Source: a virus
DNA length: 31,268 bases
Reading direction: 5' to 3' (one strand)
Virus record (IMG/VR): IMGVR_UViG_3300032242_002427
Coordinates: 1 to 31,268 of that record
Shown piece after piece: positions 21,274-28,967 of this stretch; position 1 is the first letter of the stretch, and the number at the start of each line of letters is the position of its first letter. The notes below the pieces were generated by a model that worked only from the letters and a program-made list of their open reading frames with translations, was not told where the DNA came from and made no database searches. Both the position numbers and the translations under genes were made by a program.

Positions 21274-22005
21274 TCAGAACGCCATTTTTCCGCCGGGTCC
21301 TTGTCCCCAGTTTTGAATTGGTGAAGTTGCTGGCGCTGGGTCCGGATATCCAAACACGGCCGAGTCCACCGGATGAACTGGTGAAGTTGCTGGCGCTGGG
21401 GAAGCCTGAACTTGAACCTGAGTCTGAGTCTGGCCGGTTGCTTCCAGAGATTTGGCCGCTATATCTTTCAGGTTTTCGCCGTACCATCTGGGGAGCCACA
21501 TAGAAACTGAATCTGGGAATGGGTCCCCCGAGAGAGCGGACCAGGCCCCACCACGCAGGCCCTGAACAGGCGCTGGGAACCCCTTCGGAAATTGAGCCAG
21601 GCCCCCGATCTTGGAATAGGTTTTGGTCCCCTTACTTTCGTTGATCACCTGGGCCATTACGGCCAGGCCCACCACCGAACGAGGATCAAACGATTCCCCA
21701 TCCTGAAAGGTCCGGCCAGTGATAGATTCCACAGTGGATCGCCAGGTAGCGTCCCGATGCATGGTCCAGGCGAACCGTTCAAGCAGAACAAACGGTTTCC
21801 CGGTCGAGTCCTTCGCGTTCAATTCCAGGGCCAAAAACAGATACCTGGAAAACTTGCGATTCCCGGACTTATCGAGGAATCCAGAATCATGAGTCCCCAC
21901 GTCAAACATGGCCACGATAATGGCCCCATAGTTATCTGGGGGGGGAGTTTCAAAATTGCCACCTTCCCCGTTGGTGGCCTTCTGGGTCCAGATCGAATCA
22001 GACAT
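21274..22005 (-). CDS. Putative ssDNA-binding replication protein
   Basis: The 243-residue protein has a beta-rich N-terminal domain (residues 25-150) with RYLFLALELNAK, LLERFAWTMHRDATWRSTVESITGRTF and VVGLAVMAQVINESKGTKTYSKIGGL. This is the usual look of OB-fold phage proteins placed beside helicases. After residue 190 comes a Gln/Pro-rich flexible tail with PAPATSP twice (21-bp direct repeats at 21320 and 21380). It ends SPIQNWGQGPGGKMAF. SSB-type proteins also end in a partner-binding peptide. The same WGQGP peptide occurs in the 16383-17222 protein. Confidence 0.55.
   Translation of the reverse strand: MSDSIWTQKATNGEGGNFETPPPDNYGAIIVAMFDVGTHDSGFLDKSGNRKFSRYLFLALELNAKDSTGKPFVLLERFAWTMHRDATWRSTVESITGRTFQDGESFDPRSVVGLAVMAQVINESKGTKTYSKIGGLAQFPKGFPAPVQGLRGGAWSALSGDPFPDSVSMWLPRWYGENLKDIAAKSLEATGQTQTQVQVQASPAPATSPVHPVDSAVFGYPDPAPATSPIQNWGQGPGGKMAF
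21320..21400. repeat. 21-bp direct repeat, 60-bp period, in the C-terminal tail
   Basis: GGTGAAGTTGCTGGCGCTGG followed by G occurs at 21320-21340 and 21380-21400. The 60-bp period keeps the frame and doubles PAPATSP. Confidence 0.9.
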
Positions 22006-22006
22006 G

Positions 22007-23581
22007 TCATTTCCCTTTCTTAACAGGGATTTGAAGAATCGACAGAAACAAACGCGAACGAGTCAGGGCCACATATTCCAGGTTCCTGCGCTGATCCAGT
22101 TCCCACTGGGGAACAGGTTTCGGAACCCCATCGCGGGCCTTTTTTTCACCGTAGGGAACCACCAGATAATGAACCCGATTTGCTTCGGACCCTTTGGCCC
22201 GATGAATCGTCGAATAGGTAATCCGGTTTGAATCCGTGGAATCAGAAAATAAAGTGGTCAGTCTGGTCAGGACTTCGCCTGGGGACTGACAGGAATCGGA
22301 CACCGCTTCCAGACACTGGGAACGGTCGATCACCGCTTCCTTCTGATCTTCGGACCCTTCGCGGTTTTCGAGCTTCCGAAGTTCCCGATCTTTCCAGGCA
22401 GATAGGGCAAACCGAAATTCGGCCATGGTTCGAGGGGCGCGAAGTTTGGCCACTATCGAACCCAGTTGATCACCCAGAGCGCGGCCGCGGACATAGGCCG
22501 GAACCCCATCGGACAGGCTTTCCAAACAAAGTTTGACCAGTGGCGCATTCGAGCGACACAAAACCAGATCCCCTGGCGCAAACTGTCCAGTATCGTCCAA
22601 CTGGCCACGGTGAACCTGGCCCAGTGGGTTTCTGTCCGACGCCTTGAAATCACTTACAATTTGTCGAGCCAGGACCACGTGAGAATGGGGACACCGGAAC
22701 GAGACAGTGAGCGGTAGAACCACCGGATCGAGTTGTTGTTCCAGGTTTGGCATGGACCGCGCATCAGCGCCACGGAATGCATAGATCGACTGATAAGGAT
22801 CACCCACCGCCACCGTTCTGGCCGAACGGGCCATCGCCAAAATCAATTTGTGCTGGCATGGGTTCAGGTCCTGAACCTCATCTAGAATCAAATCATCCAG
22901 GGACGGAAACCCCATCCCATGAATTACTGGTAGCCAGATCATGTCGTCAAAATCGATCATCATCCCTTCGGCCGAACTTTTGAGAACATCCGCGGCCCAT
23001 GTGGCCAGGTCCGCCGGTTCGAGGTCTTCACCTGGGGAAATGTCAAACCATCGGGACAGTTTGACCAGAGCAGAAACCAGCGTGGCCTGGTCCAGTTCCA
23101 GAGGGTTTAATCCTGAGTTTTTCCCCACCGATACCAGATCCACAATGGACCGCCGGACAGTTCGTTCCAGGAAGTTCCCACCTGGCAGGGTATCCAGAAT
23201 CAAGTAAGATTTTCGTTTATCGATTTCCACCGTCGGCCTGGTCCGCGAGATGGCCTTCAAACCAAACTGGTGAAGGGTCCCAACTTCCGAACCGGCTGGG
23301 GCTTTCTCTCGAAATTCATCGGCCAGGGCGCGGCTGAATGTGGCATAACGAATACGCCGGCCCTTATCGGTTTTCAGTAATCTTTGCATCAATTGGCAAC
23401 AGGCCGTTGATTTTCCGGTTCCGGCCCGCGCTTCCAGAATGATGTTCTGGCCAATAACACTGGTGGCCAGATCATAGAAATCATTCTGTTCCTGGGTCCC
23501 TACCACCAACGGTTTGACATGTTCCGGCGGTTTGGGCCTGGAAGGTCCTATGGACCTTTGAAACCATGCAGCCTGGCTCAT
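22007..23581 (-). CDS. UvrD/PcrA-like superfamily 1 DNA helicase
   Basis: All main motifs are present: Walker A ARAGTGKST (51-59), TLHQFG, motif II LILDEVQD (231-238), motif III VAVGDPYQSIYAFRGAD (257-273), motif IV VSFRCPHSH, motif V STIHRAKGSEAN and motif VI RRNLEYVALTRSR. At 524 residues it is shorter than host UvrD, with reduced 1B/2B domains. It should translocate 3'-5' on ssDNA in replication or recombination. The stop is 1 nt before the ssDNA-binding gene start, so the two are coexpressed. Confidence 0.92.
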   Translation of the reverse strand: MSQAAWFQRSIGPSRPKPPEHVKPLVVGTQEQNDFYDLATSVIGQNIILEARAGTGKSTACCQLMQRLLKTDKGRRIRYATFSRALADEFREKAPAGSEVGTLHQFGLKAISRTRPTVEIDKRKSYLILDTLPGGNFLERTVRRSIVDLVSVGKNSGLNPLELDQATLVSALVKLSRWFDISPGEDLEPADLATWAADVLKSSAEGMMIDFDDMIWLPVIHGMGFPSLDDLILDEVQDLNPCQHKLILAMARSARTVAVGDPYQSIYAFRGADARSMPNLEQQLDPVVLPLTVSFRCPHSHVVLARQIVSDFKASDRNPLGQVHRGQLDDTGQFAPGDLVLCRSNAPLVKLCLESLSDGVPAYVRGRALGDQLGSIVAKLRAPRTMAEFRFALSAWKDRELRKLENREGSEDQKEAVIDRSQCLEAVSDSCQSPGEVLTRLTTLFSDSTDSNRITYSTIHRAKGSEANRVHYLVVPYGEKKARDGVPKPVPQWELDQRRNLEYVALTRSRLFLSILQIPVKKGK

Positions 23582-23829
23582 CGGTCTACCCCCGGTTTGG
23601 GTGGGGCCTGAACCGTAATCCCGTTGCGGGCCAGTTGATCTTCAAGAGAAACTTCGATCATCAGTAGATCCAGATCCACTGGCGTGGTTTTGATTCGAAC
23701 AGTCTGGACCAGATGGAGACAGGCTTTCGCCTGGGCCGGATTTAAACGTTCAAGATTTCCCATGATGGCCACCGTTTCCTTGACAAACTCTGGACTGGGC
23801 AGTTCGAGCGGTTCCGCTTCGGGTTCCAT
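23578..23829 (-). CDS. Hypothetical early protein, 83 aa
   Basis: ATG 23829 has GGGGAAG at good spacing; a longer frame to 23907 is open but lacks a close ribosome site. The product begins MEPEAEPLELPSPEFVKETVAIMGNLERLNPAQAKACLHLVQTVRIKT, two amphipathic helices, and ends with a Pro-rich tail. Its stop overlaps the helicase start (ATGA). No family is recognised. Confidence 0.6.
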   Translation of the reverse strand: MEPEAEPLELPSPEFVKETVAIMGNLERLNPAQAKACLHLVQTVRIKTTPVDLDLLMIEVSLEDQLARNGITVQAPPKPGVDR

Positions 23830-24037
23830 GGTGGCTTCCCCAGATCCAGGGTTCGCGTGGTGAAACAGTTTCGTAATGGCAAACAGCGCATAACGTTTGA
23901 CATGCATTCAGGAAATACACTTCCTGAAACTCAAATTCGTGTTTACATTTTTGGCATTCTGGCGCTGGGTTCAGTTCTACCTGTACCCCCAGAATTTTGA
24001 GGGTTTGAGCTAGTTTGTCTGGCGTGTTTGTAACCAC
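23750..24037 (-). CDS. Possible small zinc-finger protein, 95 aa
   Basis: From GTG 24037 (AAAGG 8 nt upstream) the frame begins MVTNTPDKLAQTLKILGVQVEL. It has CQKCKHEFEF and CQTLCAVCHYE, a CX2C...CX2C zinc-site pattern. The last 27 residues overlap the next gene in another frame by 80 nt and look non-native, so a frameshift error or a shorter functional protein is possible. A perfect 8-bp inverted repeat (23907-23928) lies within it. Confidence 0.45.
   Translation of the reverse strand: MVTNTPDKLAQTLKILGVQVELNPAPECQKCKHEFEFQEVYFLNACQTLCAVCHYETVSPREPWIWGSHHGTRSGTARTAQSRVCQGNGGHHGKS
23907..23928. repeat. Inverted repeat TTCAGGAA-N6-TTCCTGAA
   Basis: An 8-bp perfect inverted repeat lies in the zone where two early reading frames overlap. 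It may be an mRNA hairpin or a regulator site. Confidence 0.6.
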
Positions 24038-24104
24038 TGCGCGTACCTTTCACGTCCTGGGAATGTCCCAACTGTTTCGGATCTGTCTGTTTCGCTACAC
24101 GAAA

Positions 24105-24371
24105 TCACACCGCGTTCTGATAATGGCGAATCTTGCGTTCAAGTTGTCTGTAACTTTGTGGCGCCAAAACCGCGGCCCGTCCTATCGTTTGTGTGGGAAT
24201 CTCATGAGTCCGAACCAGAATCCGCACTAATTCACGATTCACTTTCAGACTTTGAGCAGCCTGGCGCAGTGTGAGCAAATTAGAAACAGAAACAGGTTTT
24301 CGGCTTTTCACTGGGTTCAACATCCGATAGGAAAGAAGATGACAGGTCACATGGCCTGTCACGAACCCCAC
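24105..24371 (-). CDS. Small HTH protein, first gene of the early operon
   Basis: The frame starts at GTG 24371 with AGGGGA 7-8 nt upstream (88 residues); ATG 24323 is the alternative. Residues about 30-80 (LLTLRQAAQSLKVNRELVRILVRTHEIPTQTIGRAAVLAPQSYRQLERKI) form an HTH_17/MerR-like DNA-binding domain. It is divergent from the plus-strand repressor gene across a 72-bp control region, the usual place of a Cro-like protein. It may repress the repressor or act as an excisionase. Confidence 0.65.
   Translation of the reverse strand: MGFVTGHVTCHLLSYRMLNPVKSRKPVSVSNLLTLRQAAQSLKVNRELVRILVRTHEIPTQTIGRAAVLAPQSYRQLERKIRHYQNAV
24340..24361. promoter_or_regulatory. Operator-like inverted repeat TGACAGG-N8-CCTGTCA
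   Basis: A 7-bp perfect inverted repeat with an 8-bp spacer spans the start of the early HTH gene. It is a likely dimer-binding site for the facing repressor or the HTH protein itself. Confidence 0.55.
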
Positions 24372-24443
24372 AATAGTTTCCCCTGGCGAACGAAGTCAAT
24401 CGGGTAGTGAAACTTTTTTTCGACAATAGCGAAAGAGCTTGAA
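24370..24443. promoter_or_regulatory. Divergent control region of the lysogeny switch
   Basis: On the minus strand TTGACT (24399-24394) and TATTGT (24375-24370) form an 18-bp-spaced promoter-like pair for the early operon. If it is used, translation would begin at ATG 24323. Inverted pairs AGTTTC/GAAACT (24375, 24409) and TTTCG/CGAAA (24418, 24430), and a doubled ACAATAG, could be operators. Confidence 0.45.
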
Positions 24444-24863
24444 ATGATACTGGCCATTCCGAACCCTGTTCCTATGGGATATCCTGAAAAACTAATGAAT
24501 GCGCTTGAAATGCGTGGAATGAGCCAGGCCCAACTGGCCCAGAAATCCGGCTTGAGTCCTTCCACGATTTCGCAAATGTTAGCTGGGAACCGCCGGCCTT
24601 ATCTGGACCAGGCCGCGAAGATCGCCAGGGCGCTGGGGGTCACTCTGGACAGTTTGGTTTCAGAGGACCCAGGCCCGCCGATCGAGAGTTTAAGCAGGGG
24701 GGAACGGGCCTTACTGGCTGTATTCAGGGAACTGGGTTCAGATCTGGGCAGGTTTGCGGAATGGGGAATCGAGGTTTCCCGTCCGAAAATGGAGTGGTCC
24801 AGGCCACGTCCCCAGGGCCAGTTAGAGAAACCGGATTCCGATCACGAACGACCCAACAAATAA
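24444..24863 (+). CDS. XRE-family repressor, candidate lysogeny repressor
   Basis: The 139-residue protein has an HTH domain at residues about 12-70: EKLMNALEMRGMSQAQLAQKSGLSPSTISQMLAGNRRPYLDQAAKIARALGVTLDSLV. A Glu/Arg-rich C-terminal part follows and there is no S24 peptidase, so it is not a self-cleaving CI. It is one of only two plus-strand genes and faces the early operon, as expected for the repressor of the lytic programme. An in-frame ATG at 24474 could be the true start. The 3' end overlaps a minus-strand small gene. Confidence 0.85.
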   Translation: MILAIPNPVPMGYPEKLMNALEMRGMSQAQLAQKSGLSPSTISQMLAGNRRPYLDQAAKIARALGVTLDSLVSEDPGPPIESLSRGERALLAVFRELGSDLGRFAEWGIEVSRPKMEWSRPRPQGQLEKPDSDHERPNK

Positions 24864-25001
24864 AAACCACCATTCTGGTGGCCAGACTGTTTTTCGATAT
24901 CGTTTTCGAGTTTGAACCAGGACTTCCAGGGTATATTCCCGGCCACTGGCCCGATCAATGCAATCCCTTTTCCAGCGCCTTTCAGTGTAATTCCCCAACA
25001 T
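24822..25001 (-). CDS. Small basic protein with C-terminal hydrophobic end, 59 aa
   Basis: ATG 25001 is preceded by AAGGAT. The product starts MLGNYTERRWKRDCIDRASGREYTLEVLVQTRKRYRKTVWPPEWW and ends FLFVGSFVIGIRFL, a possible membrane tail. It converges on the repressor gene and overlaps its last 42 nt. Codon use looks native, but the overlap and lack of a family keep confidence low. Confidence 0.4.
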   Translation of the reverse strand: MLGNYTERRWKRDCIDRASGREYTLEVLVQTRKRYRKTVWPPEWWFLFVGSFVIGIRFL

Positions 25002-25058
25002 TTTCAAAAATCCTTGATCCGATACATAAAAATCAAACTAAACCCTTGTGTTAAAATA

Positions 25059-25071
25059 GGGGGGGGGGGGG
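25059..25071 (+). repeat. Run of 13 G
   Basis: A 13-base G homopolymer lies between the small gene at 24822-25001 and the late terminator, next to a 7-bp inverted repeat (GTATCTG 25071, CAGATAC 25094). The length may vary or be miscalled. Confidence 0.85.
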
Positions 25072-25124
25072 TATCTGTAAATAATATAGGTATCAGATAC
25101 TGTAGTTTTACTATGCTTCCAAAA

Positions 25125-25147
25125 AAACCCGCGTTTTGTGCGGGTTT
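25125..25147. terminator. Intrinsic terminator ending the late operon
   Basis: AAACCCGC (25125-25132) pairs with GCGGGTTT (25140-25147) around a 7-nt loop. On the minus strand it is followed by a run of seven T, on the plus strand by TGTTTTTG. It sits 37 bp after the last tail-operon gene and would also stop plus-strand repressor transcripts. Confidence 0.85.
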
Positions 25148-25183
25148 GTTTTTGTGCGGTTTTTTTGGTTTTGCTGTCCAAAA

Positions 25184-25516
25184 TTATTTGGGAATATCCG
25201 GACACTGTAAACAGTCCGCCAGTTCCACGGTTCCATCCAGGCCACGGCCCAGAGCGCATATTCCGGCCGTGGAACCGCAACATCCATTTGACCGATGTTC
25301 ACACCGTTGGACCCTGGCCAGGTCTGGGTTCGAATCGGACCGTGGTTCAGGATCTGATAAACCATTCAAGCCATGGGCCTGAACCAGATCGATCCAGTAA
25401 GAATTCCCGGTCGCGACATGAACGCAAGCGCCGCGGAACCGGAATCCCAGACAGGATTCACCCATGCTCAATTGGCAGGGATTCTGTGGGGAATGAACGC
25501 AAGTCTTTCTAATCAT
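25184..25516 (-). CDS. Cysteine-rich protein, last gene of the late operon
   Basis: The ATG at 25516 overlaps the preceding TGA (ATGA), so the gene is translationally coupled. The 110-residue product has ten cysteines (C6, C14, C22, C31, a group at about 71-87, and two in CLQC near the end) without a clear CxxC zinc pattern. Disulphide stabilisation outside the cell is one reading. No membrane segment or signal is present. Being last in the tail block suggests a tail-tip or receptor-binding accessory. No family is recognised. Confidence 0.6.
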   Translation of the reverse strand: MIRKTCVHSPQNPCQLSMGESCLGFRFRGACVHVATGNSYWIDLVQAHGLNGLSDPEPRSDSNPDLARVQRCEHRSNGCCGSTAGICALGRGLDGTVELADCLQCPDIPK

Positions 25517-26166
25517 GGACAGGGGGCCAAAGAAACGTTTTTGGCGAGGTAATTAAAATACATATAGAGTTGACTGGATGTTGGGCATATACACGTTGAA
25601 CCAGATTTAACAACTGTACCACCCCCATAATTCGCCGATGTACCACCATCCGCGCCCCAAAAAATTCGATTGCCAAACGAAAACGGGGAACATGATATTT
25701 TTAATAATCTTCCATAAGGTCTTTCATCAAAGATATATGAATTTGTTCCATGGTTCCAGGTAATACTATATTCCAGATATTGAGTAGATGAGCTTGAAGT
25801 AAAACCGCCCGCAGTACATGATACACTGATAGAACAGTCTGTCCACCATCCTGTCACAAAATAACGTGATGGCCTTCCAGAATTCCACCACCCCTGTGGA
25901 TCGGATGCATAAGGACCGCTTACATAAAATAGCGCTAATGGGTTTGAAACGAATGAACCGGTCCAGGAACATTTATTACTGGCCAGAGACAGGTTCACAT
26001 GGGCCGTAGATATTTGGCAATCCGTAACAGTTCCATTTGATAAGGTAACAGACGGATAATCAAAACTGATCATAATGCAAGATGGGGGCGCACATGTTTG
26101 ACAGTTCAAGCAAGCCGGAACTGAAACACAACATGGACACCCAGGATTTCCGATTTTGAAACTCAT
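25513..26166 (-). CDS. Cys-rich, beta-rich tail-region protein
   Basis: ATG 26166 forms ATGA with the previous stop, so the apparent extension to 26193 is dropped; the product is 217 residues. The N-terminus is dense in cysteine (GNPGCPCCVSVPACLNCQTCAPPSC, about residues 7-30). A long Ser/Thr/Tyr/Asn-rich beta region follows, and it ends CICPTSSQLYMYFNYLAKN. I recall similar GNPGCPCC-type starts in planctomycete phage tail regions. A host-contact or tail-tip role is inferred from position. Confidence 0.65.
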   Translation of the reverse strand: MSFKIGNPGCPCCVSVPACLNCQTCAPPSCIMISFDYPSVTLSNGTVTDCQISTAHVNLSLASNKCSWTGSFVSNPLALFYVSGPYASDPQGWWNSGRPSRYFVTGWWTDCSISVSCTAGGFTSSSSTQYLEYSITWNHGTNSYIFDERPYGRLLKISCSPFSFGNRIFWGADGGTSANYGGGTVVKSGSTCICPTSSQLYMYFNYLAKNVSLAPCP

Positions 26167-26528
26167 GAGCAGGGAACCACGTTGGCTTCCCAAATGCCAT
26201 TCACATAGAGAATCGAAATCAGGGTCGATCCAGGAATGGCCGCAGCCGTGGAAGGATTGTACACTTTAAGGCTTCCGGTTCCGTTTACCCAGGCCGTACC
26301 AGACCAGTTCTGGAGAGTGCAAACGGCCGAACTGGGAGTGGTGGCCGAACTGGCCGCGGAGATCCCCCCGGATGGCGTCTTGACCTTGAGCGCATGGGGA
26401 ACCCGATCGGCCCCTGGGATTTCTTTCCCTTCGGACTGAGGGGCCGTTTCGAACCCCTCCACGGCCCGCCGGACCCGTTCCAGGCCCTTCGGCGTGAAAT
26501 TGATTTTTCGGATTCCCTGGTTATTCAT
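26163..26528 (-). CDS. Tail-region hypothetical protein, 121 aa
   Basis: ATG 26528 overlaps the preceding TGA (ATGA). Residues 1-50 are basic and helical (KGLERVRRAVEGFE). The C-terminal 70 residues form a beta domain (VCTLQNWSGTAWVNGTGSLKVYNPSTAAAIPGSTLISILYVNGIWEANVV) resembling small baseplate or fibre-attachment domains. No family is named. Confidence 0.65.
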   Translation of the reverse strand: MNNQGIRKINFTPKGLERVRRAVEGFETAPQSEGKEIPGADRVPHALKVKTPSGGISAASSATTPSSAVCTLQNWSGTAWVNGTGSLKVYNPSTAAAIPGSTLISILYVNGIWEANVVPCS

Positions 26529-27451
26529 GTCAGTGGTCTATGGGCCGTGGTGGGAAAATTAAACCCGGTCGTGAAATCCTTGTTCGCTAGAACATTGTAA
26601 GTCAGGAAAACCGGACCAGTGGCCGAACTGGGTAGCACATTCCCCGCGCCATCCAGGGCCACGGGCCTGGTCACTGGTAATCCAGAATAGTTCCGGATTT
26701 CCACTTTATTGAACGAACTGTCCAGGTAATTCAAACCGGCATCCATGATCTTCAGATCATAAGTATCAATATCATATCGAAACTTATATGTCGTCTCAAA
26801 ATAGTCACCTAAAATATTGTGGTACTGGGGAACCGCGTCGATTGCCATGCATTGCATGGTTCTAGCTTTGAACGTATATCCCAGAACGGTCCAGTCTGCA
26901 TTGTTTACCGTGAATAGATAGTTACTTGCAATCGTATCAACAAACGTAGTTTCGTTTCGAACGATTGTCAGAACGCCTATTGGTTTGGGCCGCGTCAATT
27001 GCGTGGTGAATGGATCACCCGCGCTGTTCACAATTTTCTTGGGTGAACTATCTGAAGTCTGGTAGATCGGTTTTTCCGTGGCCTCATGGTTCCACCAGTG
27101 GCGTGGCCAGGCATCAATTGGGGTTGCTGGTGTCAACTGGTCTGGACTGATCGTTTCAAATTCCGCCTGGGCCGTCCATTGCCGTCCATCTGAAGAAGTA
27201 CACTGAAGCGAGATATCCACACACCAGGCCAGAGAATCATATTCATACCATGCCTGTCCGGCCCCCCACACATAGGATTTCCCGATGGTAATTCCCTTTT
27301 GAGAATTCAAGGCTTGCAACATGGAAACCGGCCCCACCCACTGGGTATCTGGGAATATCACTTCCCCCAGAAATGGGATTGAATATTGTCGATTTCCCAT
27401 TCGATCAATTTTCAAAGATCGTCCGGCGGTTTCGTTCCAGGTAATGGCCAT
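26525..27451 (-). CDS. Tail-tip structural protein candidate, 308 aa
   Basis: The gene follows the tape measure by 1 nt, the usual position of the distal tail protein or first tail-tip component. The product is rich in aromatic residues and strands (SYVWGAGQAWYEYDSLAWCVDISLQCTSSDGRQW, YLFTVNNADWTVLGYTFKARTM, TTYKFRYDIDTYDLKIMDAGLN). It lacks catalytic motifs. I infer a tail-tip or baseplate hub role by position only. Confidence 0.65.
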   Translation of the reverse strand: MAITWNETAGRSLKIDRMGNRQYSIPFLGEVIFPDTQWVGPVSMLQALNSQKGITIGKSYVWGAGQAWYEYDSLAWCVDISLQCTSSDGRQWTAQAEFETISPDQLTPATPIDAWPRHWWNHEATEKPIYQTSDSSPKKIVNSAGDPFTTQLTRPKPIGVLTIVRNETTFVDTIASNYLFTVNNADWTVLGYTFKARTMQCMAIDAVPQYHNILGDYFETTYKFRYDIDTYDLKIMDAGLNYLDSSFNKVEIRNYSGLPVTRPVALDGAGNVLPSSATGPVFLTYNVLANKDFTTGFNFPTTAHRPLT

Positions 27452-27452
27452 A

Positions 27453-28964
27453 TCAGAAAGTTTCCCCCATCAAGGCCAGGGCGCTGGTTTGTGTTTTCGC
27501 GGCCAGAATGTTCAGAGCCTCGGCCATCTGTTTCTGGTAATCGGTTTGAATATCTGAATTTGAAAGAAGTTTTTGGCCTTCAGTATCGTTGTGATATCCG
27601 AATTTGGTCTGAAGAAATAGATCCCTGGCTTCCTGGGAACCTTGCGAAATCACACCCGCGAACGGGTTTTCCTGGCGTTCAATGTTTGCCGATTTCATGG
27701 CATCATTGAAACGTTTCTGGCGTTCGTTCGCGGAATTGGATTCATTGGTTTTCTGGATCAGTGAGAGATATTTTCCAGACTGTTTTGGACCCACCGCGCC
27801 ACTGTTCACCAGTTTGGCCAAATCCATCACTTCACTGGAAATTCCCATTTTCGACATGGCCAGGCCCTGAATCAGAGACTGGCCTTTTTCGGTCCCCTGT
27901 TTCGCCAGAGCTTCCTGGGCTTTTGTGTATTCTTCGCGCCGTTTCTTTTCGGCTTCTTGCTGGGCCTTTGTTGCTACGGCCGCTTTTTCTGTGGCTTTTG
28001 CCATGGCTTCCGTTGCCTGGGCCGCTTTGGTCGCGCCATTGGCCTGTTCTTCCCACCACCGATCCACGGCCTTACCATTGATCCCCGCATCCAGTTCCGT
28101 ATAAGTTCGGGCCAATGCGTTATAAAACCACGAAACCGCTGGGGCCGTTTTGTTTCCAATGGTGGCAGAGAGTTTGGCCCATTGCGCCTCAGATCGTTTC
28201 ACGGCCGTGGTGGCCGAATCCATGGTGGCATTTGTGGCGCCAGAGACTTTTTCAGATTGAGCCATGATGATATTGATGGCCGCCAAGGTTTTATCGAGCC
28301 GAGAAAATTCCCCATCCACTTTCTTTGCGCCCATTGCCAGGGCTTCCGCATCGACCGCAGCCGCGTTGATGGTTACACCTACGGAATCAATCGAATCGTA
28401 TTCACCGCGCAGGGCCGCGGAAATTCGGCTGAGTGCATCTTCCGTGGTAGTTCCAAACACCTGGGCCATATCGGCCCCACGTTGGAGCAAGTTTACGGTT
28501 TGTTTGCCAGCCTGCGCACCCAGTCCCACGTTTGATAATGTCGAACCAATCAGAGCCGCGGATTTTGCGGTTTCTGCGCGGGCCGCACCAAACCGGGTCG
28601 CCATTATATCAATGGATTCAGAAACCTTAGCGGCTTGAGTTTCGCCGAAAATAATGTTTAAACCGCGCATTGATCCGGCCAGTTGATCGGACGATTTCGC
28701 GGCCGATGTCATACCATCGGCCGTTTTCTTGACGGCCAGTCCGGCCAGGGCCAGGCCACCGCCGGCCAATAACAGACCCATAGAACCGGACAGTTTGGAA
28801 ACTGATTCGGTTCCTTCTCTGGCGAAACCCCGTTTCATGGACTGGGCCAGGCCGTTCACCTTGGCCTGAACCTGGCCCAGTTGCGCCAGGGCCTGTTTTG
28901 TGGCGTCTGACAGACCGCGCGTATCGCCAGTGAACAGAGTTTTTAGCGAACCTACAAGCGCCAC
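27453..28964 (-). CDS. Tape measure protein
   Basis: The 503-residue protein shows typical tape-measure features: a coiled, Ala/Gln-rich start, a hydrophobic Gly/Leu/Ala segment (LLLAGGGLALAGLAV, about 66-80), and a conserved-looking core GFGAARAETAKSAALIGSTLSNVG-type region. Long Ala/Lys/Glu helices follow (AMAKATEKAAVATKAQQEAEKKRREEY). At about 0.15 nm per residue it predicts a tail near 75 nm, short for a siphophage. It is preceded by the HK97 gp10-like gene. Confidence 0.88.
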   Translation of the reverse strand: MALVGSLKTLFTGDTRGLSDATKQALAQLGQVQAKVNGLAQSMKRGFAREGTESVSKLSGSMGLLLAGGGLALAGLAVKKTADGMTSAAKSSDQLAGSMRGLNIIFGETQAAKVSESIDIMATRFGAARAETAKSAALIGSTLSNVGLGAQAGKQTVNLLQRGADMAQVFGTTTEDALSRISAALRGEYDSIDSVGVTINAAAVDAEALAMGAKKVDGEFSRLDKTLAAINIIMAQSEKVSGATNATMDSATTAVKRSEAQWAKLSATIGNKTAPAVSWFYNALARTYTELDAGINGKAVDRWWEEQANGATKAAQATEAMAKATEKAAVATKAQQEAEKKRREEYTKAQEALAKQGTEKGQSLIQGLAMSKMGISSEVMDLAKLVNSGAVGPKQSGKYLSLIQKTNESNSANERQKRFNDAMKSANIERQENPFAGVISQGSQEARDLFLQTKFGYHNDTEGQKLLSNSDIQTDYQKQMAEALNILAAKTQTSALALMGETF

Positions 28965-28967
28965 TGG

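Noticed and set aside
24015-24108. Mini-frame of 32 codons starting GTG over the stop of the first early gene
   Set aside because: GTGA overlap is suggestive, but the product is short and featureless; the next gene's own GTG has a better ribosome site.
24015-24230. Plus-strand frame of 71 codons at the early operon
   Set aside because: Antisense to two early genes with no recognisable product.
25138-25512. Long plus-strand frame opposite the Cys-rich gene
   Set aside because: It lies across the terminator and opposite a coupled gene with a clear ATGA overlap; no start signal.
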